Source: DASPKT01 sp035626475
Lineage (GTDB): Bacteria > Pseudomonadota > Alphaproteobacteria > Azospirillales > Azospirillaceae
Length of the DNA stretch: 64,000 nucleotides
Assembly: GCA_035626475.1 (NCBI GenBank)
Contig: DASPNP010000053.1
Span: 258,350-322,349 of the forward strand
Reading direction: 5' to 3'
Below the pieces are notes generated by a model. The model did no database searches and was not told where the DNA came from. It was given only the letters and a program-made list of their open reading frames with translations. Below, one piece after another: positions 27,488-35,945 of this stretch. Both the position numbers and the translations under genes were made by a program. Numbering within the stretch: the stretch's first letter is position 1; every line of letters starts with the position of its first letter.

Positions 27488-29118
27488 CAGACCAGCCGCC
27501 CCTGCTCGATGGCGGCCTTGATGAAGCTGGTGAAGAGCGGGTGCGGCTCGAAGGGCTTGGACTTCAGCTCGGGGTGGAACTGCACGCCGATGAACCAGGG
27601 ATGATCCGGGATCTCGACGATCTCCGGCAGCTCCCCGTCGGGCGACAGGCCGGAGAAGAGCAGGCCCTTGCGCTCCAGCGCCTCCTTGAAGTTGATGTTC
27701 ACCTCGTAGCGGTGGCGGTGCCGCTCCTGGATGATGTCCTGGCCGTAGATCTCGCGGACCTTGCTGTCGGGCAGCAGCTTGCAGTCATAGGCGCCCAGCC
27801 GCATCGTGCCGCCCAGATCGCCGTCCTGGCGGCGCTTCTCCAGCTGGTTGCCCTTCATCCATTCGGTCATGAGGCCGACCACCGCCGGGTCGGCATCGGC
27901 GCCGAACTCGGTGGAGCTGGCGCCCGGCAGGTCGGCCAGGTGGCGCGTCGCCTCGATGACCGCCATCTGCATGCCGAAGCAGATGCCGAAATAGGGGATG
28001 TTGCGCTCGCGGGCGAACTGGGCCGCGCGGATCTTGCCCTCGCTGCCGCGCTCGCCGAAGCCGCCGGGCACCAGGATGCCGTGGACGTTCTCCAGCCGCT
28101 GCACGGCGCCGTCGGTCTCGAAGATCTCGCTGTCGATCCAGTCGAGCTTGACCTTCACGTTGTTGGCGATGCCGCCGTGGGTCAACGCCTCGCCCAGCGA
28201 CTTGTAGCTGTCGAGCAGGCTCGTGTACTTGCCCACCACCGCGATGGTCACCTGACCCTCGGGATGGCGGATGCGCTCGACGATGCGCTGCCAGCGCGAC
28301 AGGTCCGGCTTGCCCTCGGCCGGCAGGCCGAAATACTTCAGGACCTCGCGGTCGAAGCCCTGCTCGTGGTAGCTGATCGGCACCTGGTAGATGGTGTCGA
28401 CGTCCAGGCCGGCGATGACCCGGTCCTGCTGGATGTTGCAGAACAGCGCGATCTTGCGGCGCTCGTTCTCCGGGATTTCGCGGTCCGAGCGGCAGAGCAG
28501 GATGTCGGGCTGGATGCCGACCGAGAGCAGCTCCTTCACCGAATGCTGGGTCGGCTTGGTCTTCAGCTCGCCGGCGCTGGGGATGTAGGGCAGCAGCGTC
28601 AGATGGACGTACAGCGCCCGCTCGCGGCCCAGCTCGTTGCCCAGCTGGCGGATGGCCTCCAGGAAGGGCAGGCTCTCGATGTCGCCGACGGTGCCGCCCA
28701 CCTCGACCAGGACGAAATCCTCGTCCGCGAGGTCGGAGGTGACGAACTCCTTGATGGCGTCGGTGATGTGCGGGATCACCTGGACGGTGGCGCCGAGATA
28801 GTCGCCGCGCCGCTCCTTGGCGATGACGTTGGAATAGATGCGGCCGGTGGTGATGTTGTCGCTCTGGCGCGCGGGCACGCCGGTGAAGCGCTCGTAATGG
28901 CCGAGATCCAGGTCGGTCTCGGCGCCGTCGTCGGTGACGTAGACCTCGCCGTGCTGGTACGGGCTCATGGTGCCCGGATCCACGTTCAGGTACGGGTCCA
29001 GCTTGCGCAGGCGCACCTTGTAGCCGCGCGCCTGGAGGACGGCGCCCAGCGCCGCGGAGGCGAGCCCCTTGCCGAGGGAGGAGACCACGCCGCCGGTGAT
29101 GAAGATGAAGCGCGTCAT
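27487..29118 (-). CDS. pyrG: CTP synthase
   Basis: Converts UTP to CTP using glutamine and ATP. The 543 residues have an N-terminal synthetase domain starting MTRFIFITGGVVSSLGKG with VDPGTMSPYQHGE, and a C-terminal class I glutaminase with C380 in FGICFGMQ and the late FHPE motif. Length is typical. The pyrG-kdsA-eno order is common in proteobacteria. It is 114 bp downstream of secG, beyond a terminator-like hairpin, so some independent transcription is likely. Confidence 0.98.
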   Translation of the reverse strand: MTRFIFITGGVVSSLGKGLASAALGAVLQARGYKVRLRKLDPYLNVDPGTMSPYQHGEVYVTDDGAETDLDLGHYERFTGVPARQSDNITTGRIYSNVIAKERRGDYLGATVQVIPHITDAIKEFVTSDLADEDFVLVEVGGTVGDIESLPFLEAIRQLGNELGRERALYVHLTLLPYIPSAGELKTKPTQHSVKELLSVGIQPDILLCRSDREIPENERRKIALFCNIQQDRVIAGLDVDTIYQVPISYHEQGFDREVLKYFGLPAEGKPDLSRWQRIVERIRHPEGQVTIAVVGKYTSLLDSYKSLGEALTHGGIANNVKVKLDWIDSEIFETDGAVQRLENVHGILVPGGFGERGSEGKIRAAQFARERNIPYFGICFGMQMAVIEATRHLADLPGASSTEFGADADPAVVGLMTEWMKGNQLEKRRQDGDLGGTMRLGAYDCKLLPDSKVREIYGQDIIQERHRHRYEVNINFKEALERKGLLFSGLSPDGELPEIVEIPDHPWFIGVQFHPELKSKPFEPHPLFTSFIKAAIEQGRLV

Positions 29119-29196
29119 AGGACCTGGTCCAGCTCAAGCGTTCGTCATGGGCGGGTGCCTTAGGCGCCGGCCCGGTGTGAAACTATCCCCCAACGG

Positions 29197-29222
29197 AAAG
29201 AGGCGGCTCCCGCGCCGCCTCT
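29197..29222 (-). terminator. Terminator-like hairpin after secG
   Basis: Perfect 9-bp stem AGAGGCGGC / GCCGCCTCT with a 6-nt loop, ending in TTT on the minus strand, 11 bp after the secG stop. Confidence 0.6.
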
Positions 29223-29232
29223 CCCGTATCGC

Positions 29233-29616
29233 TCACTTCCCCGTGGGGACGGCGGGTTGCTGCGGCGCCGCGGGCGCCTGGCCCTGCGCGGGAGCCGGGG
29301 CCGCCGGAGCCGGCGTGCCCGTCGCGGGCGCGGCCGGCGCGGGCGCCGATTCGGTGGCCGCCGGGCGGTCGAAGACCGACGTCGGCTGACGGTTGCCGCC
29401 GGCCATGATGGCGAGGATCAGGCTGGTGGCGAAGAAGCAGCCCGCCAGGATGGCGGTCGTCCGGGTCAGCAGGTTGGCGCTGCCGCGCGCGGTCATGAAG
29501 CCGCCCATCGTGCCGCCGCCCATCCCGAGGCCGCCGCCTTCGGACTTCTGCACCAGGACGACGCCGACCAGCGCGACCGCGATCAGCATGTGGATGACCA
29601 GGACAATGGTCTGCAT
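29233..29616 (-). CDS. secG: Preprotein translocase subunit SecG
   Basis: Small subunit of the SecYEG channel. The 127 residues have two membrane segments (about 2-20 and 55-75) joined by the conserved loop VQKSEGGGLGMGGG, followed by SANLLTRTTAILA, and then an Ala/Pro-rich cytoplasmic tail typical of alphaproteobacterial SecG. The start at 29616 (MQTIVLVIHMLIA) matches the family; the longer reading adds 23 residues with no homology. It lies between tpiA and pyrG on the same strand. Confidence 0.95.
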   Translation of the reverse strand: MQTIVLVIHMLIAVALVGVVLVQKSEGGGLGMGGGTMGGFMTARGSANLLTRTTAILAGCFFATSLILAIMAGGNRQPTSVFDRPAATESAPAPAAPATGTPAPAAPAPAQGQAPAAPQQPAVPTGK

Positions 29617-29748
29617 CGACTGAGCACCTGTTCCGAACACACAAAACGAGGCCGCGCCGGCCCCACCGGAGCCGACGCGTCCCAAGCCGGTGTGTTTACC
29701 CAGTCGCGCGCCTCAATGCCAGTGGCAAGTTGCTCCCGGAGGCATGCG

Positions 29749-30498
29749 TCAGCGGCACGTCTCGGCGATGGCCCAGAAGTCCTCGGCCTTGAGGCTGGCG
29801 CCGCCCACGAGCGCGCCGTCCACGTCGGCCACGGCCATCAGCTCCGCCGCGTTGCCGGGTTTCACCGATCCTCCGTACAAGATGCGCACCGCATCCGGCT
29901 GGTCAACCAGCCCGTCCAGCGTGCGGCGAATCATGGCATGCATGGCAGCCACGTCGGCCGATGTGGCGGTCTTGCCGGTGCCGATGGCCCAGACCGGTTC
30001 GTAGGCGATCACCAGGTCCGTGGCCTTCACGCCCTCGGGGATGGAGCCGCGCAGCTGCGTCGCCACCACCGACTCGGCCTGGCCCGCGTCACGCTGCGCC
30101 TCGGTCTCGCCGACGCAGATGATCGGCACCAGGCCGGCCTTGGCCGCGGCCGCCGCCTTGGCGCGCACCACGGCGTCCGACTCGGCATGGTCCTGGCGGC
30201 GCTCGGAATGGCCGACGATGACGTAGCGGCAGCCCAGATCGGCCAGCATGGGGGCGGCGACGTCGCCGGTATGCGCTCCGCTCTCCTTGGCGTGGCAGTC
30301 CTGCCCGCCCAGGAGCAGCGGGGACTCGGACACCGCCTGCCCCACCGCGTGGATCAGCGTCACCGGCGGGCAGAGCAGCATGTCGAACCCGACGCCTCCC
30401 GCCCCCTGCAGGCGGCCGGCCAGCTCGGAGGCGAGCTTCAGCCCGTCCGCCTTCAGCCCGTTCATCTTCCAGTTCCCGGCGATCAGCTTGCGGCGCAT
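29749..30498 (-). CDS. tpiA: Triosephosphate isomerase
   Basis: Interconverts dihydroxyacetone phosphate and glyceraldehyde 3-phosphate. The 249-residue TIM barrel shows the substrate lysine in AGNWKMNG, the catalytic histidine in VIVGHSERR and glutamate in AYEPVWAIGTGKTA, and the phosphate loop ILYGGSVKPGN. The start at 30498 (MRRKLIAGNWK) is family-typical; an upstream ATG at 30561 would overlap the promoter region. It is divergent from ppiD. Confidence 0.97.
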   Translation of the reverse strand: MRRKLIAGNWKMNGLKADGLKLASELAGRLQGAGGVGFDMLLCPPVTLIHAVGQAVSESPLLLGGQDCHAKESGAHTGDVAAPMLADLGCRYVIVGHSERRQDHAESDAVVRAKAAAAAKAGLVPIICVGETEAQRDAGQAESVVATQLRGSIPEGVKATDLVIAYEPVWAIGTGKTATSADVAAMHAMIRRTLDGLVDQPDAVRILYGGSVKPGNAAELMAVADVDGALVGGASLKAEDFWAIAETCR

Positions 30499-30533
30499 CT
30501 TCGGCGTTCTCCCAAGAATTGTTCTGTCCGGCC

Positions 30534-30561
30534 CGTGTAGCAGCCCCAACGCGGGCGTCAA
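30534..30561 (-). promoter_or_regulatory. Candidate promoter for tpiA
   Basis: TTGACG (30561-30556), 16 bp, TACACG (30539-30534), 35 bp before the tpiA start. The -35 element is good and the -10 is weak. Confidence 0.37.
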
Positions 30562-30591
30562 GCGCGCGGCCGGAGCCTATCCGGGTGGCTA

Positions 30592-30620
30592 TTGCCCCGC
30601 CGGGGGCCCACTTCTATGAT
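30592..30620 (+). promoter_or_regulatory. Candidate promoter for ppiD-trpE
   Basis: TTGCCC, 17 bp, TATGAT, with the -10 ending 46 bp before the ppiD ATG. The -10 matches consensus at five of six positions with ideal spacing. Confidence 0.55.
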
Positions 30621-30666
30621 GCGGCCCCTTTGGCGCAGCGCCTTTCCCTGACAAGCAGCCCTCCAC

Positions 30667-32550
30667 ATGCTCCAGACCATCCGCGGCACCGCCGGCTCCT
30701 GGGTCGTCAAGATCCTCTTCATCTTCCTGATCATCAGCTTCGGCGCGTGGGGCATCGGGAACGTCAACACCAGCTTCTCCCAATGGGTGGCGAAGGTCGG
30801 CGACGCCGAGATCTCGCCGGTGGAGCTGGATACGGCCTTCCGCGAGGAGGTCGACCGGCTGCGCCAGTCCTTCGGCCCGGAGCTGACCGCCGCCCAGGTG
30901 CGGCAGCTGGGCCTGCTGGACCAGACGCTGGAGCAGCTGGTTCAGCGCAAGCTGGTGACGCAGGCAGCCGCCGACTACGGGCTGCGCATCACGCCGGAGA
31001 TGGCCGCCGCCGAGGTGCGCGAGATCCCGGCCTTCCGCGATCCCGTGACCGGCAACTTCGATGCGACCACCATGCGCATGGTGCTGGCCCAGAACGGCCT
31101 GTCGGAGCAGCGGCTGCTGAACGACGTGCAGGCCGATATGGCCCGGGTACAGGTGCTGGGCGCGGTCGCCCGCGGCGCCGCCATGCCGCTGACCCTGGCC
31201 GGCGAGCTCTACCGCTACCGGGGCGAGCGCCGCGTGGTCGACACGCTGCTGGTCAAGGACGCGGCCATGCCCGACCCGGGCAATCCGGACGAGGCCACCG
31301 TCTCGCAGTACCACCAGGACAAGGCCGTGCGCTACACGGCGCCGGAGTACCGCACCGTCACAGTGGCGACCCTCGGCGCCGAGGCGCTGGCCAAGGAGGT
31401 CACGCTCACCGACGAGGATCTGCGCCAGGCCTATGACCAGCGCGTGGACGAGTTCGTGACGCCGGAGCGCCGCGACCTCGACCAAGTCGTGGTGGACAGC
31501 AAGGAGAAGGCCGACAAGGTCGCGGCCGCGGTCGCCGGCGGCAAGAGCCTGGCCGACGCCGCCAGGGAGGCCGGCGCCGAGGCGGTGCCGCTGGAGGGCG
31601 TGGTGAAGGCCGACCTGCCGGCGGAGCTGGCGGCCCCCGTCTTCGCCGCCGCCGCCAACGCCGTCGCCGGCCCGGTGGAGAGCCCGCTCGGCTGGCACGT
31701 CGTGGTCAGCCGCAAGGTCACGCCCGGCGGCGAGCGCCCCTTCGAGGAGGTGAAGGCGCAGCTGGAGCAGACGGTCCGCACCGAGCGCGCCACCGACCTG
31801 ATGTATGAGCGCGCCAACCAGCTGGACGACGCCGTCTCCGGCGGCGCCAACCTGGAGGAGGCCGCCGCCAAGGTCGGCGCCACCGTGACCAAGCTCGACA
31901 AGATCGACAACCAGGGCCGCACGCCCGCCGGCCAGCCGGCCCAGGGCGTCCCCGGTCTCGCCCGCATCGCCCAGGCCGCCTTCGCCGCCCCGGCGAACGA
32001 GGTGACCGGCGCCGCCGAGGCCGATGCCGGCGTGTACTTCGCGCTGCGGGTCGATGGCGTCACGCCCGCCGCCCTGCGCCCGCTGGCCGAGGTGCGCCAA
32101 GCCGTGGTCGCCGACTGGAAGGCGGAGAAGCGCGCCGACGCCGCCGCCGCCAAGGCGAAGGAGCTGGCCGACAAGCTGAAGGCCGGCGGCGATCCGGTGA
32201 AGCTCGCCAAGGAGGCCGGCGCCGTCCATTCCCGGCCCGAGCCGCTGACCCGCGGCGGCAACACCAACGGCGCCGTGCCGCCGGGCCTGACCGAGGAGAT
32301 CTTCACCCTCCCCGTCAACGGCGTCGCCAGCGGCGATGCGCCCGAGGGACACATGGCCGTCCGCGTGGCCGAGGTGCTGGCCGCCGACCCCGCCGCCTCG
32401 CTGGACCAGGTGAACGCCGCGCGCGTGGCCGCGGTCGACACCGTCGCCGGCGACCTGGTGCAGCAGTTCCTGGCCGGCCTGCGTCAGCGCTACCCGGTGG
32501 AGCGCAACGAGACGACGCTGCAGCAGATGTACGGGAGCGAGGAGCCGTGA
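30667..32550 (+). CDS. ppiD: Periplasmic folding chaperone PpiD (SurA-N/parvulin)
   Basis: Inner-membrane-anchored chaperone that assists proteins leaving the Sec channel. The 627 residues begin with one membrane segment (about 14-36, KILFIFLIISFGAWG), then a SurA_N chaperone domain, a central parvulin domain (about 260-360) and a second parvulin-like domain at the C-terminus. The parvulin signature is degenerate, as in many PpiD proteins, so isomerase activity is doubtful. In many alphaproteobacteria ppiD precedes trpE; here the two overlap by 4 bp (GTGA). Confidence 0.93.
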   Translation: MLQTIRGTAGSWVVKILFIFLIISFGAWGIGNVNTSFSQWVAKVGDAEISPVELDTAFREEVDRLRQSFGPELTAAQVRQLGLLDQTLEQLVQRKLVTQAAADYGLRITPEMAAAEVREIPAFRDPVTGNFDATTMRMVLAQNGLSEQRLLNDVQADMARVQVLGAVARGAAMPLTLAGELYRYRGERRVVDTLLVKDAAMPDPGNPDEATVSQYHQDKAVRYTAPEYRTVTVATLGAEALAKEVTLTDEDLRQAYDQRVDEFVTPERRDLDQVVVDSKEKADKVAAAVAGGKSLADAAREAGAEAVPLEGVVKADLPAELAAPVFAAAANAVAGPVESPLGWHVVVSRKVTPGGERPFEEVKAQLEQTVRTERATDLMYERANQLDDAVSGGANLEEAAAKVGATVTKLDKIDNQGRTPAGQPAQGVPGLARIAQAAFAAPANEVTGAAEADAGVYFALRVDGVTPAALRPLAEVRQAVVADWKAEKRADAAAAKAKELADKLKAGGDPVKLAKEAGAVHSRPEPLTRGGNTNGAVPPGLTEEIFTLPVNGVASGDAPEGHMAVRVAEVLAADPAASLDQVNAARVAAVDTVAGDLVQQFLAGLRQRYPVERNETTLQQMYGSEEP

Positions 32551-34070
32551 GGACCTTCCCCGACCGCGAGGCCTTCCTCTCCGCCTATGGCGAGGGGCGT
32601 CCGCAGGTCCTGTGGACGCGGCTGGTCAGCGATCTGGAGACGCCGGTCTCGGCGATGCTGAAACTGGCGGGCGGGCGCAAGAACGCCTTCCTGCTGGAGT
32701 CGGTGACCGGCGGCTCGGTGCGCGGCCGCTACTCGCTGATCGGGCTCAATCCCGACCTGATCTGGCGCAGCAAGGGCGAGCGTTGCGAGATCAACCGCGA
32801 CGCGCTCTCCGACACCACCCGGTTCGAGCCTATGGCGGCCCCGCCGCTGAAGGCGCTGGCCGACCTGCTGGAGGAGAGCCGCATCGACCTGCCGACGCAT
32901 CTGCCGCCCATGTCGGCCGGCCTGTTCGGCTATCTCGGCTACGACATGGTCCGGCTGATGGAGAAGCTGCCGGACGCCAACCCCGATGTACTGGGCCTGT
33001 GGGACGCGATCCTGATCCGGCCCACCATCATGGCGATCTTCGACGGCATCGAGAACGTCGTGACGCTGGTGACGCCGGTGCGGCCCGATGCCGGCCTCGA
33101 CCCCGAGACGGCCTATTTGCGCGCGACCGAGCGGCTGGCGGCGGCCGTGGCCGACCTGGACGGGCCGCTGCCCTTCGGCCATGAGGACATGGGCGAGTTG
33201 GGCCCGCTGCCGGCGCCGGTCTCCAACACGACGCGGGCCGAGTATCACGCGCTGGTGGAGCGGGCGAAGGAGTACATCGCGGCGGGCGACATTTTCCAGG
33301 TCGTGCCCAGCCAGCGCTTCTCCATGCCCTTCGCCCTGCCGCCCTTCGCGCTCTATCGGTCGCTGCGGCGCATCAACCCCTCGCCCTTCCTCTTCTTCCT
33401 GGATTTCGAGGAGCTGGCGGTCGTCGGCTCCAGCCCGGAAATCCTGGTGCGGCTGCGCGACGAGACGGTCACCATCCGTCCCATCGCCGGCACCCGCAAG
33501 CGCGGCAAGGACGCCGCCGAGGACAAGGAACTCGCCGCCGACCTGCTGTCCGATCCGAAGGAGCTGGCCGAGCACCTGATGCTGCTGGACCTTGGCCGCA
33601 ACGACGTGGGCCGCGTGGCGAAGCCCGGCACCGTGACCGTGACCGAGCGCTTCACCATCGAGCTCTACAGCCACGTCATGCACATCGTCTCGAACGTGGA
33701 GGGCAAGGTCGATCCGCGCTTCACCGCGGTCGAGGCGCTGGTCGGCGGCTTCCCAGCCGGCACCGTCTCGGGCGCGCCGAAGATCCGCGCGATGGAAATC
33801 ATCGACGAGCTGGAGAAGAGCCGGCGCGGCATCTATGGCGGCTGCATCGGCTATTTCGCCGCCAACGGCACCATGGACACCTGCATCGCCCTGCGCACCG
33901 CCGTTATCAAGGACGGCATGATGCATGTCCAGGCCGGCGGCGGCGTGGTGGCGGACAGTGATCCCGAGGCCGAGTACCAGGAAACCGTGAACAAGGCCAA
34001 GGCCCTGTTCAAGGCCGCCGAGGAAGCCGTCCGCTACGCCCAGGAACGCCGGTCGGCGGGGAATCTCTGA
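32547..34070 (+). CDS. trpE: Anthranilate synthase component I
   Basis: Large subunit of anthranilate synthase; forms anthranilate from chorismate with ammonia supplied by TrpG. The 507 residues include a feedback-binding N-terminal region with LLESVTGGSVRGRYSLIG, and the chorismate-binding domain with PIAGTRKRG, LLDLGRNDVGRVA and GAPKIRAMEIIDELE. The start is GTG, overlapping the ppiD stop. Its usual partner trpG is not adjacent: 4.2 kb of minus-strand copper genes intervene. Confidence 0.98.
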   Translation: MRTFPDREAFLSAYGEGRPQVLWTRLVSDLETPVSAMLKLAGGRKNAFLLESVTGGSVRGRYSLIGLNPDLIWRSKGERCEINRDALSDTTRFEPMAAPPLKALADLLEESRIDLPTHLPPMSAGLFGYLGYDMVRLMEKLPDANPDVLGLWDAILIRPTIMAIFDGIENVVTLVTPVRPDAGLDPETAYLRATERLAAAVADLDGPLPFGHEDMGELGPLPAPVSNTTRAEYHALVERAKEYIAAGDIFQVVPSQRFSMPFALPPFALYRSLRRINPSPFLFFLDFEELAVVGSSPEILVRLRDETVTIRPIAGTRKRGKDAAEDKELAADLLSDPKELAEHLMLLDLGRNDVGRVAKPGTVTVTERFTIELYSHVMHIVSNVEGKVDPRFTAVEALVGGFPAGTVSGAPKIRAMEIIDELEKSRRGIYGGCIGYFAANGTMDTCIALRTAVIKDGMMHVQAGGGVVADSDPEAEYQETVNKAKALFKAAEEAVRYAQERRSAGNL

Positions 34071-34078
34071 CGCTCAAG

Positions 34079-34165
34079 CCGTAGGTCGCATGGAGCGCAG
34101 CGCAATGCGACATTACCCCAGCCGGGGCTTGTCGCATTACGGCTCCGCCTCCATGCGACCTACGG
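34079..34165. repeat. Inverted repeat, family C, copy 2, between trpE and copZ
   Basis: Arms 34079-34112 (CCGTAGGTCGCATGGAGCG and on) and 34130-34165 (ending CCATGCGACCTACGG) are reverse complements over about 34 bp with few mismatches. The loop itself contains CCCC-AGCC-GGGG. It starts 8 bp after the trpE stop, where trpE and copZ converge, and could act as a bidirectional terminator. Confidence 0.85.
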
Positions 34166-34175
34166 CCGGTGTGCC

Positions 34176-34379
34176 TCACGCCGTGCCCTTGAAGTCGAAC
34201 CCGGCATCCTCGACGGCGTCGCGGATCTGGGTCTCGGCCACCTCGCCCTCGACGGCGACGGTGCCGGCCTTGATGTCCACCAGCACGCGCGAACCCGGCG
34301 CCCGGTCCATCACGGCGCGGCTGACGGCGTTGGCGCAGCCCTGGCAGGTCATGCCCTCGACCTTGTAGAGGGTGCTCAT
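34176..34379 (-). CDS. copZ: Copper chaperone CopZ-like (HMA domain)
   Basis: A 67-residue heavy-metal-associated domain protein. The metal site GMTCQGC has C12 and C15, and the length covers the full ferredoxin-like fold. It probably carries Cu(I) to the CopA ATPase encoded upstream on the same strand. The start has a GGAG-rich ribosome site. It lies 64 bp after the deacetylase gene and likely ends the copper operon at the family C repeat. Confidence 0.92.
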   Translation of the reverse strand: MSTLYKVEGMTCQGCANAVSRAVMDRAPGSRVLVDIKAGTVAVEGEVAETQIRDAVEDAGFDFKGTA

Positions 34380-34443
34380 CCCTTCTCTCCTTCATGTCCG
34401 GTCCCTGACAACAGACGCCGGGACCACCGCGTCACGCCGGCCC

Positions 34444-35541
34444 TCAGGACGGGCCGGACCCGCGCACGGCCGCCGACAGCGGCACCAGCGCGAAACCCTT
34501 CGCCGCCAGCGTCGGCAGCCATTTCTCCAGCGCGTCCGCCGTCACGTCGTGCGGATGGCCGATCGCGATGGCGATGCCGTTGCGCCGCGCGACCTCCTCG
34601 GTCTTCGCCAGCGCGGCGGCGACCGCCTGCGGCGTCATCTGGTGGTCCAGGAAGACGTCGCGCGACAGCGGCGGCAGGCCGTAGCGCGCCGCCAGTTCCG
34701 GCGCCTTGGTCTGGGCCGTGGTGCGGCTGTCCAGGAACAGCAGCCCCCGCCCCGCCAGCTCCGCCAGCACCACCGCCATGCCGTCGCGGTCGGCGGTGAA
34801 GCGGCTGCCCATGTGGTTGTTGATCCCGACATAGCCCTGGAAGGCCGAGAGGTTGCGCTCCAGCCGAGCCTTGATCTCCGCCGCCGGCAGGCCGGCGCGC
34901 AGCGCGTTCGGGCCCGGATCGCCGGAACCGTCCGGTTCCATCGGCACATGGACGATGAGCTCGTGCCCGTTCGCCCGCGCGGCCGCCGTCTGGTCGGGCA
35001 GCTCCTTGGCATAGGGCAGCCAGGCCGTGGTGACCGGCCCCGGCAGTGCCGAGATGCGGGCACTGCGCTTGCGGTCCAGCCCCATGTCGTCGATCACCAG
35101 CACGATGCGCGGCCGGCCCTCGGTCACGGGCGCCGGCACCGCATGCCGCCGCCAGGCCGGCTCCCCGGCGGGCACAGGCGGCGCGGGCGGAAGCGCCTCC
35201 GCCTTCGGCGCGTCGCGCTTCGGCGGCTCGGGCGCCGCTGGAGCGGGAGCGGATTCGGGTGCGGGCGGAGCCTCCGGCACCTCTCTCGCCGGCGGCACCG
35301 CAGGCGCCGACTCTGGCAGGCGCGGCGGCGCCACTTCCGCCGCCTCCCGTTCCAGCGGCGGTGCCGGCGGCACGGGCGTGTAGGCCGGCCGGGGCTCCTG
35401 CACCAGCAGCGTCAGCGCGCCGACCGCGACCACCAGCCCCAGCGCGGCGCCCGCCGGCTTCAGCCAGGCCGGACGCGCCGCCTTCTTCCGGCGCGGCGTC
35501 TGCGGGGACTTGCGGGGTGCCTTGCGGCGCGGCGTGGTCAT
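34444..35541 (-). CDS. Divergent polysaccharide deacetylase (YibQ-like)
   Basis: A 365-residue protein of the divergent polysaccharide deacetylase family. A very basic N-terminus (MTTPRRKAPRKSPQTPRRKK) precedes one membrane segment (about 27-47), then a Pro/Ala/Glu-rich linker (about 50-135) and the catalytic-like domain (about 145-365) with IVLVIDDMGLD, HVPMEP, GINNHMGSRF and IGHPH. It is thus membrane-anchored and probably periplasmic. Its start overlaps the cueR stop (ATGA), so it is translationally coupled to the copper regulator. In other alphaproteobacteria this family usually sits beside murein hydrolase genes, so the copper context is unusual. The substrate is unknown. Confidence 0.9.
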   Translation of the reverse strand: MTTPRRKAPRKSPQTPRRKKAARPAWLKPAGAALGLVVAVGALTLLVQEPRPAYTPVPPAPPLEREAAEVAPPRLPESAPAVPPAREVPEAPPAPESAPAPAAPEPPKRDAPKAEALPPAPPVPAGEPAWRRHAVPAPVTEGRPRIVLVIDDMGLDRKRSARISALPGPVTTAWLPYAKELPDQTAAARANGHELIVHVPMEPDGSGDPGPNALRAGLPAAEIKARLERNLSAFQGYVGINNHMGSRFTADRDGMAVVLAELAGRGLLFLDSRTTAQTKAPELAARYGLPPLSRDVFLDHQMTPQAVAAALAKTEEVARRNGIAIAIGHPHDVTADALEKWLPTLAAKGFALVPLSAAVRGSGPS

Positions 35542-35945
35542 GCGGGGGCCTTGGCGTGACAGGAGGAGAGGCCCTCCAGGATGGGGCAATCCGGCCGGTC
35601 GTCGCCGTGACAGCGGTCGATCAAATCGGTCAGGGTGCGGCGCATCGCCATCAGCTCGGCCACCTTGGCGTCGATCTCGCGCACATGGTCCTGGGCCAGC
35701 GACCGCACGTCGGCGCTGGCGCGCTCCCGGTCGCTCCACAGCTTCAGCAGGTCGCCCACCGCCCGCACCGGGAAGCCCAGCGAGCGGGCGCGGGCGATGA
35801 AACGCAGCACCTCCACGTCGCGGGCATCGTAGTCGCGGTAGCCGTTTTCCCGCCGCCCGGCGCTGCCGATCAGGCCGATGCTCTCATAGTAGCGGATCGT
35901 CTTGGCCGGCACGCCCGCGGCCTTGGCCGCCTTGCCGATGTTCAT
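35538..35945 (-). CDS. cueR: Copper-responsive MerR-family regulator CueR/HmrR
   Basis: Activates copA in response to Cu(I) by distorting a long-spacer promoter. The 135 residues have the MerR helix-turn-helix (MNIGKAAKAAGVPAKTIRYY), a dimerisation helix, and metal-site cysteines C112 and C120 in the loop RCHGDDRPDCPIL, the same positions as in E. coli CueR. Cys-X7-Cys spacing supports Cu(I)/Ag(I)/Au(I) sensing. Its ATG overlaps the copA stop, so it is the second gene of the operon it probably controls; the operator lies before copA. Confidence 0.95.
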   Translation of the reverse strand: MNIGKAAKAAGVPAKTIRYYESIGLIGSAGRRENGYRDYDARDVEVLRFIARARSLGFPVRAVGDLLKLWSDRERASADVRSLAQDHVREIDAKVAELMAMRRTLTDLIDRCHGDDRPDCPILEGLSSCHAKAPA

